From positions 2,294,001 to 2,358,000 of the forward strand of contig QYRS01000009.1 in assembly GCA_006503535.1 (NCBI GenBank): 64,000 nt of DNA, read 5' to 3'. The notes beneath the pieces were generated by a model, which had not been told where the DNA came from, searched no databases, and saw only the letters and a list, made by a program, of their open reading frames with translations. The position numbers were made by a program, and so were the translations under genes. Below are positions 23,801 through 34,967 of the stretch, piece after piece. Position 1 is the stretch's first letter. Each line of letters opens with the position of its first letter. This stretch comes from Arthrinium phaeospermum. Taxonomy: Eukaryota > Ascomycota > Sordariomycetes > Amphisphaeriales > Apiosporaceae.

Positions 23801-26800
23801 AAGGGTGGCGGGACGATCAGGCAAGCGAATGGGAAGTAGATGTGGTCCGAGTTGAGGGCTGGCTTGTGCCCATTTTTGCTCTTGTCTCGACTTTCCATCC
23901 TACCGCAGACAGTGATACCCCCTTAGCCAGTTCGCGCCAACGCGCGATGTCATCGCCAGATGGTTTCAAGTTTCGGAATATGCTGGGTATGGTGATCAAA
24001 CAGGCACTCTCCTCGCTGCCACCCTTCCGGCAGGGCGGCGCACGCCTGCCGCCGCTCTGGTGATGTCAAGCTCCGGCGCCCTCGGCCCCATTTTCCCTCT
24101 GATGCTGCGTGTGTGGTGTGTGTATTTTTGTTTTCCCTTCTCGAGCATCGGCCATCAAACCGGTGGGTTGGAAAGCAAGTTTGCAGCTTTGACCTGTCAG
24201 AAAATCATCACCTGATTCTCGGTGATTCCTGGAGCTCGGAATAGATTTCTGGATTCCCCGTGATACCAGCACTGGGCAGCTTGTGTCATTTTTACCCATC
24301 AGCCGGGAGAGGAATTTCAAAATAGAACAGCTATCTGGACATTGCGCGCACTTCTCGTACGGTAGCAGTAGCTGACCAGCAGTACCCCGCATACGTCAAT
24401 CCTCGGGCGGGCAATACCTGGATAGGAAGGTAGGTAGCTCATCCTACTTATCTTAGGGGCGCCTTTGAACCAGGAACATTGTACCAATGGATTGCATTGA
24501 TGAAATTCGTCGCGAGAAAAAGTAAATACCTGCTAAGAGAAACACTCGAAAGTAGTGGCTGCCGTTGAACGCCTCTTGCTATTAGCCCGGCTCTGGATCA
24601 TGGTTGCAACCGAACGGGCGTGCATGAAAAGAAAAGAAAGCTTCCTCTGCCGTTGAGTAACTGGAATTACGTGACCACTGGGTACCGGCCGTTGGTTTGT
24701 TCTTCCTGTCGCATTGACTTTGTCCCAGTAGCGCATTTATCATAATGACTCGTCTTTGTCATATCGACAGACCAGTCTATGGTACAGTATGTCGTTAATC
24801 TGAGGGAAGCCACTTATTAGAAATAGTATTCACCATTGCCAACCGAACGATGGGCATACAGTGTGTGTGCTGTGCCTGGTATGCTGCATGCGCTGGACGG
24901 CAAGCTTCCATCATCGCCGGCCGCCATGAGGCTTGTACAATGCAAGAGGGCTGATCAACGTGTGGCCCACGACTGACTCGGACGCAGCTTGGCGGAGTGT
25001 GCGGTCCATCATCGTGGGAATATGTAGGGAATATGCGCGTCCTCCCGTATGGTGCTAGTCGCATTCAAGGAAACGGATGGGATGGCTGGGGGACACGGAC
25101 GTGGACGCCAGAATACCTGGCAAGAGCTTAGCGCCGATATCTGGGAAACTAGCTGCTTTCTGAGGCATTGCGCCAGGCTTGTTTCACATTGACAGGGTCT
25201 CATGAGAAACCACAGGGATGCCGCTTGCCAATGACTTTTAGGGTCCGAGCAAATGCCATGGGACCCCCCCTGCTTCCCATATGCTGCTAGCACTGCTAGC
25301 TAGTACGAGAAACAAGGATCGCAGGTCGAGAGGAACTCATCTGGAAAACAAAGCATCCAGGAACCATTGGTCTTTTTGCCCTCTCCATCCGCGTCGTGCG
25401 TATTTGTGTACTTGACACTGGTAATCGTCTACCTATTCGTCTCCGGGAAACTTAAAGCGGCGAGGAAAACGCACCGGCATTTCCCACTCTTGCGCTGTAA
25501 GCCCTGCTGGAGTATGCGCAGAGATTTTGACGGTTATACCTAATCGATAATGCTCAACCAGAACTGTCAGCCCCAGCGGCGATGATGACAGCTGGACGCC
25601 GGGCTCACTGATTCATGAGCCAAAATCATGCGTTAGAGATCTAGTAATAATTGCCGGTATACGGCATGCCTGTTGCTACACTTGAAGAACACGGCACACG
25701 AAGTTTGATCGCAGGCTTGGATGGGCCTGCCCGCCTCGCGATAGAGGGCCGACTCCCAAACACCAAAAGGCGCAAAATCCATAGATAGACTCCCGGCATG
25801 ATGCTTCTAAAATCATTGTCGATCGTTCGGCAGAGAAGAGCCACTGGCCTACTCTTTGTAGTATGCAGTACGCAGCCTGGCCGAGATTTGGAGCTTCAGC
25901 GCCATGTTCCTGCAGACGGAGATTAATGTGGTCCGTCGGTTGACCCCCCCTACCGAACCGCAAAGCCTACTCAGGCAATCTTGAATAACCCATACCCTGC
26001 GGTTTCCCCGTAACTCTGAATCTGATTTTTACGTGCCGAAAGAAAGATCGCCCGACGACTATACGGTGACGACTGACTTGCGCTTCACGCTGTTACAGAC
26101 TTACCGTACCTTGGGGCGGATGGCGTAGTCAGACCATGATCGGAATTGGGAAATATGTAAACATCTAAGTCGTACGTGTGGTTCCGGGACGGACATTACC
26201 GCCGGTAGCGCGATGGTTTTGCCGACTTATTGGGCTATCCAAGATTACCTACGGCTAGTACTATCGACGAATACCTTCGATAGACCACTGCACGAAGAGC
26301 ATACTACTAGCTATCAGTCGGTTTAGTTCGCAGGCTAGGATATACCGACACCATTCCTAATATTACTACTATAATAATTGAGATGCTCACCGCAAACATC
26401 GGGGACAGACCGTAGCCGCATGATACAGACAGATAACGTCGTGAACGGACGCGGCTCAACGGGACAGGTCGTACCTACATTAGTAGCAGTAGGGAAACCA
26501 AGGGAGAGTGGGACGGAGCAGCCAGAGCAGGTCGCCAGACCCATGTCATTGTACCGCGTTCCTGCCGAAATCTACTTGCCGCCTTTACATAGGGGCTGTC
26601 TATGCACAACTGGGGACGAAAGTGTTTCCCGGCGACAGTCCCGGAACCCCTTGGTCACGACTCCGGGGAGCTGGTGAATTGCGTGAGGGCCACAGACTGG
26701 GCCCCCGAAAACTCTAAACCCAGCCAGAAAATGGTGAGAAAGCGATACGCCATGCCTTACTGTATGTATAGTCGGATTCCAGATACCTATCCCATTAGAC

Positions 26801-29018
26801 AGCCAAGCCTCTGCGCTGCCAATCACCGAGGCAGGGTCTACACCTGCAAAGTAGAACCCCCGGAAGAGCGCATTGAGGGCAATAAGCTCACCAATCTTGT
26901 GCCCTATTGCAAAAGAGAAGCCGTGCATGTGCTGGCAGGTTGGGTAACAGTTCGCGCGGGACTATCATTTTACTCAAGGTTACAGCAACTCTTACTAGGT
27001 ATGAATATGCAAGACACGGACACAAGAGGATGATGGCGCGGCGGCGTGTTCAGGCTGCTGCTCATCAGTATACAAGGCTTGCTAAGACCTGACTGCCTGC
27101 CTGACATCGCTACTGGGGACTCTACTCAGGAGGACCGTGAGAGGGAGTCCACAGGCGCGGTCTTTCCACGCCTGCCTATACTGCAAGGAGAATTGGTTCC
27201 TGAGAGTTGCTCCACGGACGTAGCATGAGAAAGTCATGATCCTTGTCGCCTGATCTTTTGTTGTTGTTTTTTTAGTTACTCTTTCTCATCTTCCATTGGG
27301 AGCGGAGTACAGTCGTCGTGTAAGTACTACGCACATCCTGCACAACACGAACCCCGATGGGCGCGCACAAGACGGAGGAGGAGGAGGGCAAGAGAAAAAG
27401 GGAGAGAAAAACAAGTAAGCCGACCAGGCCTATGAGTTGCCTGCAAGGTTGAACAAGAGTCTCTAAATTTAAACCAACATAACAATCACCTGGAGGGAGC
27501 GCTCTCTTCCTCTCTCTCTCTCCCGCCCGCCCAAGTAAGACTGTTAGCGGGCACTTGCACCGCAAAAGCAATTAAGGCAAGAAAGCAACAGGTCGAAGCG
27601 AGAGACAATGTAGGCGCAAGATGCACGTTGATTAGCCGACTCCCGCATGATTAGTGCCGTCTTATTCTGAGATTTCCCCCCTCTAAACTCATGTGAGTTG
27701 GCAACGCTGGCCCGGCTCCTCGTCAGATCAGTACATGCAGCAGTAGTAGGCCGGCTGCTGGCTGTTAGACAATGAAGCTCTCGAGATCAGGGCAGTGGAC
27801 CCCAGGGATTTCTACCTATCATTTTGTATCCATTTCATGGAGAAGATGTGAGCATTGTCCTCTTATGCGTACCCGTACCTTATTTCTTTCTTCTGCCAAT
27901 CTTTTTTGCCTGTATGTTGTGCTCGTGTGGCCTGCATACATACGTACAGGACGGGTGTACTTTTGGACTGAAGGATGGGACTGTCTGTACTCAACTCTCT
28001 CTGGTAGTATAGCCACGGTACATAGTATAGCTGAATTTTGGCATAGTAACTTCCGCTCTGTCTCTCGTCTTTCATGCTGTGGTGTGTGTACGCCCTCGGT
28101 CTCATCATCTCATATCGCCCGCCCCTGCTACAGTTACCTCCCATCCCACCTTTGTCCTGTTGCTTGCAACCTTGGCCAGGCGCATGGCTTGCCTGGATCC
28201 CCGAAATGGGGAGAGACAGACAGAGACAGAGGTACTCTGGTACTACAGGAAACACACACACTGACCCGATTTCCCTCCTCCCCCCGTCGTTGGCCAGTGG
28301 GAAGCAGACGCACGATGGAGAAGCAGAGGTTGCCCAGGTGGCAGGGGGACCCAGGGACAGCCTTCCCTGAAAGTCCATCAACGATGCGATGCGATGCAGG
28401 CCGGGCCCCGCCAGAGAGGCCAGGCGAGAAGGTGGTGGAGGAGGAGGGTAGAAGGCAGGAAAGAAATGCTAGTCGGCGCTTCGCTCTTTTGGGCAACCAT
28501 CCCTGGCCCTCTTGTTCTAGTGTACCTTTTTTTACCCTCTTGTCCACACCTCAGCACCCAGGCACCCCCCCTGCCGCCGTTACTTCAACCGCCAGCTGCT
28601 CCGTGCCACCCATTCAATCATTTCTCTCGTTCGACAACAATTACTGGACCCTCCTCTCCTACCCCCCCAACCCTTGCACTAATCGGGATGCAGAGAGCGA
28701 GTCTACTACGCGTGGCCTGCTTTTTCCTAGCGGTACTTCGGCTCTGGGCGGTACCTTTTCGCCCTGGGATCGGCGCGCCTGTACTTACTCGCTGCCAGTA
28801 CCGGGTCCCCTTCAGCTCATCCCATCCACCCATCAATTCACGTCAATTCAGTGCTTTCACACCAAGGCTCCTGGCCCGAATCGTAGGTACCTTTTTCCCA
28901 CTGACTGACTGACTGGATTGGCCGGCCCCATACAGCTTCCCGTCTGCTCGCTCACCACACACCACACACTTCAACTCAACTCGCGCGCTCTCTGCAGATG
29001 CTGGCTGGTTGGTACATG
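14830..29018. other. Gene-free region (~14 kb) upstream of STE12
   Basis: No ORF in six frames here shows a recognisable domain, a coding-like composition, or exons that could be joined convincingly. The longest plus-strand ORF (27772-28908) is low-complexity noise. I see no tRNA, no transposase or reverse-transcriptase motif and no long terminal repeats. Content noted: a (CAA)6 run at 17272-17290; a run of eight G near 19570; several TGAAACA/TGTTTCA heptamers between 18.3 and 25.2 kb; a stretch of odd, TA- and CG-rich composition near 26.1-26.45 kb; pyrimidine-rich sequence from about 28.5 kb on, as in fungal promoters. The first few hundred bases are the DML1 3' flank. The rest could be distal STE12 regulatory DNA, non-coding transcription units, or decayed sequence. 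Confidence 0.6.
17272..17290. repeat. (CAA)6 microsatellite
   Basis: Uninterrupted CAA units inside the gene-free region. No ORF uses it convincingly as a Gln tract. Confidence 0.85.
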
Positions 29019-30147
29019 GACACACACGCGCATACAGCAGCACTCTCTTGTCTCCCACTACCACCCCGGTTCAAGTTCCCACCCCAAATCTCTCTTCCAC
29101 TCGGCCAGTTCAGAGTACCAGTCCGTGTGGGAAATCATTAAACACCCCAGGTCGTCCTACTCTCCGTCTTGACCCTTCTTCTAGTCCTGCTTCTTCTTGA
29201 ACCTTCGCAAGAACTTCTCTTCGAGACATCGCTCTCTTTTTTCTTTTCACCCCTCTCTCCCCCTCATCGTCTCTCGTGTTGTAGGCCTCTAATTTACATC
29301 CTTCCAAGAGCCACGCACTCTGCACACCTCAGCCCATTCTTGAGACGTTTCTCTTCTCAACAGCACCACGAATCACCTTTCCCCCCGATTTTACTCGGCA
29401 CCACTCATCAGACGCAGATCGTTGCAAGCTGGGCATAGTCGACGGTTCTGTCCATACTGTTTGATCCACGGGGAGCATCTTTTTTGCTGATTCTGTCTAC
29501 TACTTGCACGGTTGTTTACCCGTCATTGTCGCTATAGACGAGTCCCTTGGGAGAGCCCAACAATTCTTCTTGGTCGTCCACCAGCCAGTGTGCACTTGCT
29601 TGCATCCACACTTCCACGACGCACCTCGCCGTCCTGCAGCAGCCCCTCCGTCATAATAGCTCGACGCATAGTCGCATCGAGACGACGCAGCCTCACCTAG
29701 GACCTGAAGGACCTCCTGTCTTTTTTCCCAACCCACGACGACTCTTGGACCTTGAAGGTTTCCACTGACTGCGCCTTACCATTCGCTTGAGGCAAATCGG
29801 TGCATCAGTACTCTCGTGCAAAATACATCCCGGCGGGCTGGACTCGACTGAAGTTAACCACCAACTCACAAAATATTAGCAGCGATCTATCAACACCACC
29901 AAAACTCTACCAGCGCCCGCTCCAACCCCACAAAGGCAGCGCCTCGGAGCTTCCCACTGCCATCAACGTTCAGTGGCATCTGTTACGCGTTATTGGCGCT
30001 GTTTCCGTGACTCCTTTTTTGTCCACCTAATAATTGTTTGACACCTGTATCGATTTCAAATCGCATTCCTCGGCCACCCGAAGGACGCTGTATAAGACGA
30101 TTGGGCCCCTTTCCCCCGTTACTCTGCTGCTGTAGCTAGTACGGGCT
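29019..30147 (+). promoter_or_regulatory. Putative long 5' leader/promoter of STE12, free of ATG on the coding strand
   Basis: Reading line by line, no ATG occurs on the plus strand from 29019 to the STE12 start at 30148, a span of 1129 bases. About 20 CAT triplets (ATG on the other strand) occur in the same span. This strand bias is what a scanned 5' untranslated leader would show. From about 28.47 kb to 29.02 kb only three plus-strand ATGs occur (28688, 28998, 29016), so transcription may begin in the CT-rich stretch at 28.5-29.3 kb. I cannot place the start site. Confidence 0.6.
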
Positions 30148-32587
30148 ATGTACACACAACAGGCAGCTATGGCCGCCGCACCGCAAAAACCAGAGACGTT
30201 CATGCTGAGCACCGAGGCTCAGCAAGCATTACCACATGATGCTCAGGTAGCCCTGCAACAAGTCGACAACCGTGAGTGTGCCTTTCCAGAGCGACGCGAT
30301 TAACCCCCGATAGCTTTTCCATTGCTTACACAGCTTCAACAGTCAAATACTTCCTGATCTCGGCCCCTGTCGATTGGCAACCCGATCAGTACATCCGGCG
30401 ATTCCTTCTCCCCACCGGCGAGTATGTGTCCTGTGTCCTGTGGAACAACCTGTTCCACATCTCGGGAACCGACATTGTCCGCTGCCTGTCCTTCCGATTC
30501 CAGGCCTTTGGTCGCCCGGTCAAGAACTCCAAGAAGTTTGAGGAGGGTATTTTCTCAGATCTCCGGAATCTGAAGTCGGGAACCGATGCATCGCTCGAGG
30601 AGCCCAAGAGCCCCTTCTTGGACTTCCTGTACAAGAACAACTGCATCCGCACACAGAAGAAGCAAAAGGTGTTCTACTGGTATAGCGTACCCCACGACCG
30701 CCTTTTCCTCGATGCCCTGGAGCGCGACCTGAAGCGCGAGAAGATGGGCCAGGAGGCCACCACCATGGCCGTCAGCGAGCCCGCGCTGTCCTTCCAATAC
30801 GACTCTTCGCAATCTCTGTACGAGCAGCTCACAAAGGCCCAGCAAGCCAACTCTTCCTCCTTCAATGCCCAGCAGGTGTCTTTTCCTCAGTCGCAGGCCC
30901 CGTCACCAGTGATGAGGGCCATGGACTCGATGCCCCCGCCCCAGATGATGCCCCAGACGATGGCCCCTTTATCGGACGGGATGGAGGCCATGGTTCAGTA
31001 CCAGCAGATGGCCATGGCCCCCCAGATGCCTCCTCAGGTTCAGCAGGTGGTTAAGCGCGAGCCCGACTACGCGCGCATGCAGTACAACCAGAACGGTGTG
31101 CCGATCCAGGGACACCAGCGCCATGCTTCCATGCCCGCTTACGGTCTCGAGTACTCGCCCGCGCCTTCGTTCGTCTCTTCCCACTACGAGGACTACAGCA
31201 ACCGCGGCATCTCGTTTGAGCCCATTACCCCTCCCCAGCAAGCTCTGGGTATGGGTGCTGAGCCTGCCTACATCGCCAACGAGGAGACCGGTCTCTACAC
31301 TGCCATCCCCGACCACATGGCCGGCGTCAACGGTCTTAACGGCATGATCCAGCTGCCGCCTTCCAACCTGGCCGGCCCTCAGTTCTCGCGAGCCTATGGC
31401 GCTAACAACGTCTACTCTGTCATTGAGGGTTCTCCTACCTACAAGCAGAGAAGGCGCCGATCGTCGATCCCTCCCTCCATGTCCGCCATCGCTGCGGCCA
31501 CTGCACAGGCGCAAGCTGCCGCCCACCGTCCTTCGGACCTGAGGAGATCCGTCTCCACGTCGGTGGGACCCGTCGCCGAGGGCGATGAGAACGAGAACTC
31601 GCCTCCCGGCCTTTCCTACAGCAACTCGGGAGTCTCTGTTCACAGCCAGCACCACCACAAGGACATGGTCGACATGTCCCGACACGGAACCCCTCTGTCC
31701 ACGGTTGAGGGCAGCCCGGCCATGAACCCCATGTCCCTGCAACATCAGGAATACGTTCACATGGGCCACGACGACATGCACGGCGAGCGGGCAATGCATG
31801 CGAACCACGGGGGTCACGGCGGCGCTGTCCGACGCGCCCGCTCGGCTACCGTCATGGAGCTCGGCCCGTACCCCCAGAAGTCGCATTCTTGCCCGATCCC
31901 GACGTGCGGACGCCTCTTCAAGCGCTTAGAGCACCTGAAGCGGTAAGACCAACTTTTTCTTTTTTACTATGTCATGTGTGATGCGCCGCGCATGTATCTG
32001 ACCAATATATCTAGACACGTGAGAACACATACCCAAGAAAGACCCTACATCTGCCCTTATTGTAGCAAGGCATTCTCCCGATCAGACAACCTAGCACAGT
32101 ATGCTCCATACTTTTCCTTGTTGCTCTTTTTCATTTGTACGCTTGCTTCCTGTGATGAGTTACAATGTATTGTGCGAAAACGACGAGCGAGACAGATACC
32201 AGAGCGTCAACCCAAACCACAACACTTGAGACACAGCAACAGCATCAATCACAGGAAGCGGCAATTTTCTTCACTTGGTACCTGGACTAACGCATCTATT
32301 ACAGACACAAGCGGACTCATGATCGCGGCGAAGGCGGCGAGGGCAGCTTCAACCTCTCGGGCGAGGACGAGGAGGAGTACTCCGGCGAGGACCAGCTCGG
32401 TTCGCTCGAGGAGGCCTCGCCCAACTCTGACGCCGGCTACATCCCCGCGTCGCTCAACTCGGTCGCACATGACCCGGCCACCAGCATGCCGACGAACACG
32501 AACATGTCTCACGCGCCAGCATTCAACAGCCTTCAGACCCTCAGCATGCCCATGACCATGAGCACGCCGACGGGCGCCATGATGTAA
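30148..32587 (+). CDS. STE12: STE12-like transcription factor (STE domain plus two C2H2 fingers)
   Basis: Four exons in frame: 30148..30271, 30334..31942, 32015..32098, 32305..32587; 699 residues. Residues ~42-210 are the STE DNA-binding domain ([57 protein letters not shown]). The middle is Gln/Pro/Met-rich, followed by a basic [12 protein letters not shown] patch. Two C2H2 fingers lie near the C-terminus: finger 1 at 561-583 ([18 protein letters not shown], then HVRTH) and finger 2 at 591-611 ([16 protein letters not shown], then HKRTH). The fingers are split by introns 2 and 3. This is the filamentous-fungal form, unlike yeast Ste12, which lacks the fingers. The factor acts in the nucleus below the Fus3/Kss1-type MAP kinase and controls mating, and in pathogens penetration. 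The start ATG is the first after a 1.1-kb ATG-free leader. Exon 3 (84 nt) is in frame and could be skipped. Confidence 0.95.
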
Positions 32588-33962
32588 AACACCTTGGCGA
32601 TTTTTTCTATTATCAGCGGTATTGCATTATGAGATATACGCCTCTTCGTTTTGAAGGTTATGATAGGGTCTTCATGAGCGAGGTCGGCATTAGGGTTCTT
32701 AGCGGGTTGGTTTGATCTCGGCATCTTGAGCTAGACTCCTGGAGTTTCTATGTTTTATCTGGGGCGTGTGTGGCCGGAGGCCTAACCGGCTCGGCATCTT
32801 CTTCGGCTTCTTTTTTTTTTTTCAACTTCTTTTTCCTTTTCATATTTGGAAGTACTACTCTTTTTACCCTTTAAAGTACGTGGTGGGACGATCATACTTC
32901 TTCATTTCATATACGAGGATACCAAAATTCGAACTTTGATAGACCGGCGGCTGCCGATTTGGCGCGCACAGAGAGGGTGGGCTACGGCATCACGGACGCG
33001 GGGGAAGAAAGCCGTCTTGTGTGGGTGGAAACTCGTGCCCTGTATATATATAACCTTTGCTGCTTTTCCCCCCTTACCTGCCCTACGGTTCCTTTTCTTC
33101 TCCTTCCTCTTTCTGTTTCCTGTTGATTGCGTTGATTGCGCAGGAGAGAGGAAGCGCACAGGAATGTGCCCTCGAACAAACAAAACAAAAAAGCCCACGG
33201 GAATGGGAGACAACCATTACGTGCCGGCTGCGCTCGGGCTTGTCTTTTACTCTCTGATATACGTTAGGGAGGACAGTCCGGGTAGCCAAACTTAACAAAC
33301 CAAACAAAAAAAAAATAAGAGAGATCAATGAACAAAATCCAAAAGACCCCTTACTGTTGTGACCCGAAGGAATGTGTATATGAGAACGATTTTTGCAGCC
33401 AAAGATCATCTCTACTTAGATAATCCGTTTAGACATGCAATGCAACTTGGCAATATATTTTGTTCAGCCACGTAGATACCAATAGTTCAGCAGGAACCAG
33501 ACAAATTGATGTGGCTATCGGCCTCCCTCTTATCCAAGGGAGTCGGTCATCTCTCTATTTGCCATTCATTGGCTAGTGGGTATATTATACAACTGTGAAT
33601 GTACGCTCGAAGCTACCCGCTGAGACGTTTTATTTGACAGCGGCGCCACCGTCTTTCCCACATTCCTTTGCCGCCTACTGACACCCAGACAGACTGGGAG
33701 CGAGCGCTAGGGCAGTAGAGTTCGCCTTGACAGCTGCGCCAAGTTCCAATTAATTTCACGGCCACGCCCGCTCAGCCGGCGTGTCCCCATGCTTTTGGCG
33801 GGCGCCGTTGTTGTTTAGCTGACTGATATGATGTCGCCTGTCGCTCAGGCCCCATCCATGAACTCAAAATATGAGGCGGTATATTGTTATTTGAATCTCG
33901 ATCCGATCCAACGGTGTCGTTTCAACTGGTGGTCGATTTCATTTTCTTTTTTGGTCTCATGC
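32588..33962. other. Convergent intergenic region, STE12 / FAF1
   Basis: About 1.4 kb. It has a 12-T run at 32811-32822 and a TATATATATAA at 33043-33053 followed by a CT-rich tract (33059-33122), an arrangement more like a promoter than a 3' flank. The ORFs here are short and not protein-like. No gene is called. Confidence 0.4.
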
Positions 33963-34967
33963 TCATCTCCTCCGCTTCTTGCCACCCCCTTTGCCGCCTC
34001 TGCTGCTACCCCCGCCCGACCCTTCAATCTCCCGGATATCCTTCTTGCTCAGCTGCAGCAGGCCGTTGCGCAGCTTGCCGACGGCGGGCGCGTCGACGGC
34101 CGCCTCGCGCTTCCGACTCCCACCGGCACCGCCGCCGCTTCCACTAGACTTGGACTTCTTGCCCTTGAGGCCCGTCCAGCCCTCGTGCACGCCCGTCGTC
34201 GCGCGCTCGAGCACGATGCCGTTCTCGCGCGCCTCGCGCCGCCGCTTCTCCTCGCGCTTCTCGGCCGCCGCGATGATGCCCTTGCGGTGCGCCATGGGCA
34301 TCTTGGCCTGCTTGTAGATGCTGTCCTTGGAGCCCAGGGCCGCGAGCCGCAGGTCCGTCGCCTTGTGCCGGTTGCGGCCCTCGTGCTCGACGGCGGCGCC
34401 TTTCCCGGCGGCGCCAAACGTGGACTCGAACAGGTGCGATTCCGTCAGCAGGCGCTGCAGCGCCAGGTCGTCGCGCAGGAGCGTCGTGCTGTCCTCGTCG
34501 GCGGCTTTCTTGCTGCTTTGCTTGGTGGGCGCGGCGGCGCCGGTGGTGGGGAGGGCGCTGGGGACCCGGGAGGAGAGGTAGGCTCGCTCGGCTTTGCGGA
34601 GGGTCGGGTCTGAGGAGGTTGGGTGGCTGATGGCGGTGGTGTAGTCTACCACCTCTATTTGTGGTGTTGTGTCGTCTTCTGCGTTCTCGTCGTCGCCGGA
34701 TAGTCCGCCCCATTCATCGTCGTCGTCCTCGTCTGATGATGCATCAGAGTCCCCATCCTCGCCGCCGTCGTCGTCGGATTCATCGTCTGACCTCTCGTCC
34801 GCGACCTCGCCATCTCCGTCGGCGGCTTCCTTCTCCGTGCCATCAGTCGGGGCTATGGGCTCGTATTGCGCTTCGAAGAACTTGCGGAGCTTCTCTTGCG
34901 CCGCTGCTACCTCGGCTGGGTCTTTTTCCGCGCGGCGCGATTTCCGCTTTCCCAATACCGACGTCAT
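33963..34967 (-). CDS. FAF1: FAF1-like pre-rRNA processing protein (FSAF1/DUF4602 family)
   Basis: Single exon, 334 residues from the ATG at 34967 (MTSVLGKRKSRRAEKDP). An upstream in-frame ATG at 35012 is possible, but the MTSVLGKRK start fits the family. Order of parts: a basic N-terminus with EKLRKFFEAQYEPI; a long Asp/Ser acidic stretch (~55-105); then the conserved core with DLALQRLLTESHLFE, GRNRHKATDLRLAALGSK, MPMAHRKGIIAAAEKREEKR and GIVLERATTGVHEGW; and a Gly/Lys/Arg-rich tail ending KKRRR. In yeast Faf1 works with Krr1 in 18S rRNA and 40S assembly in the nucleolus. The assignment rests on the conserved core, which I recognise but could not search. Divergent from HIS6 by 387 bp. Confidence 0.8.
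   Translation of the reverse strand: MTSVLGKRKSRRAEKDPAEVAAAQEKLRKFFEAQYEPIAPTDGTEKEAADGDGEVADERSDDESDDDGGEDGDSDASSDEDDDDEWGGLSGDDENAEDDTTPQIEVVDYTTAISHPTSSDPTLRKAERAYLSSRVPSALPTTGAAAPTKQSSKKAADEDSTTLLRDDLALQRLLTESHLFESTFGAAGKGAAVEHEGRNRHKATDLRLAALGSKDSIYKQAKMPMAHRKGIIAAAEKREEKRRREARENGIVLERATTGVHEGWTGLKGKKSKSSGSGGGAGGSRKREAAVDAPAVGKLRNGLLQLSKKDIREIEGSGGGSSRGGKGGGKKRRR

Noticed and set aside
27772..28908. 378-residue ORF in the STE12 upstream region
   Set aside because: Composition is Ser/Pro/Cys/Trp-rich noise, it overlaps a pyrimidine-rich promoter-like stretch, and no domain or plausible splice partners are seen.
30969..31886. 305-residue minus-strand ORF inside STE12
   Set aside because: Antisense to STE12 exon 2. 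Val/Arg/Gly/His-rich translation without motifs.
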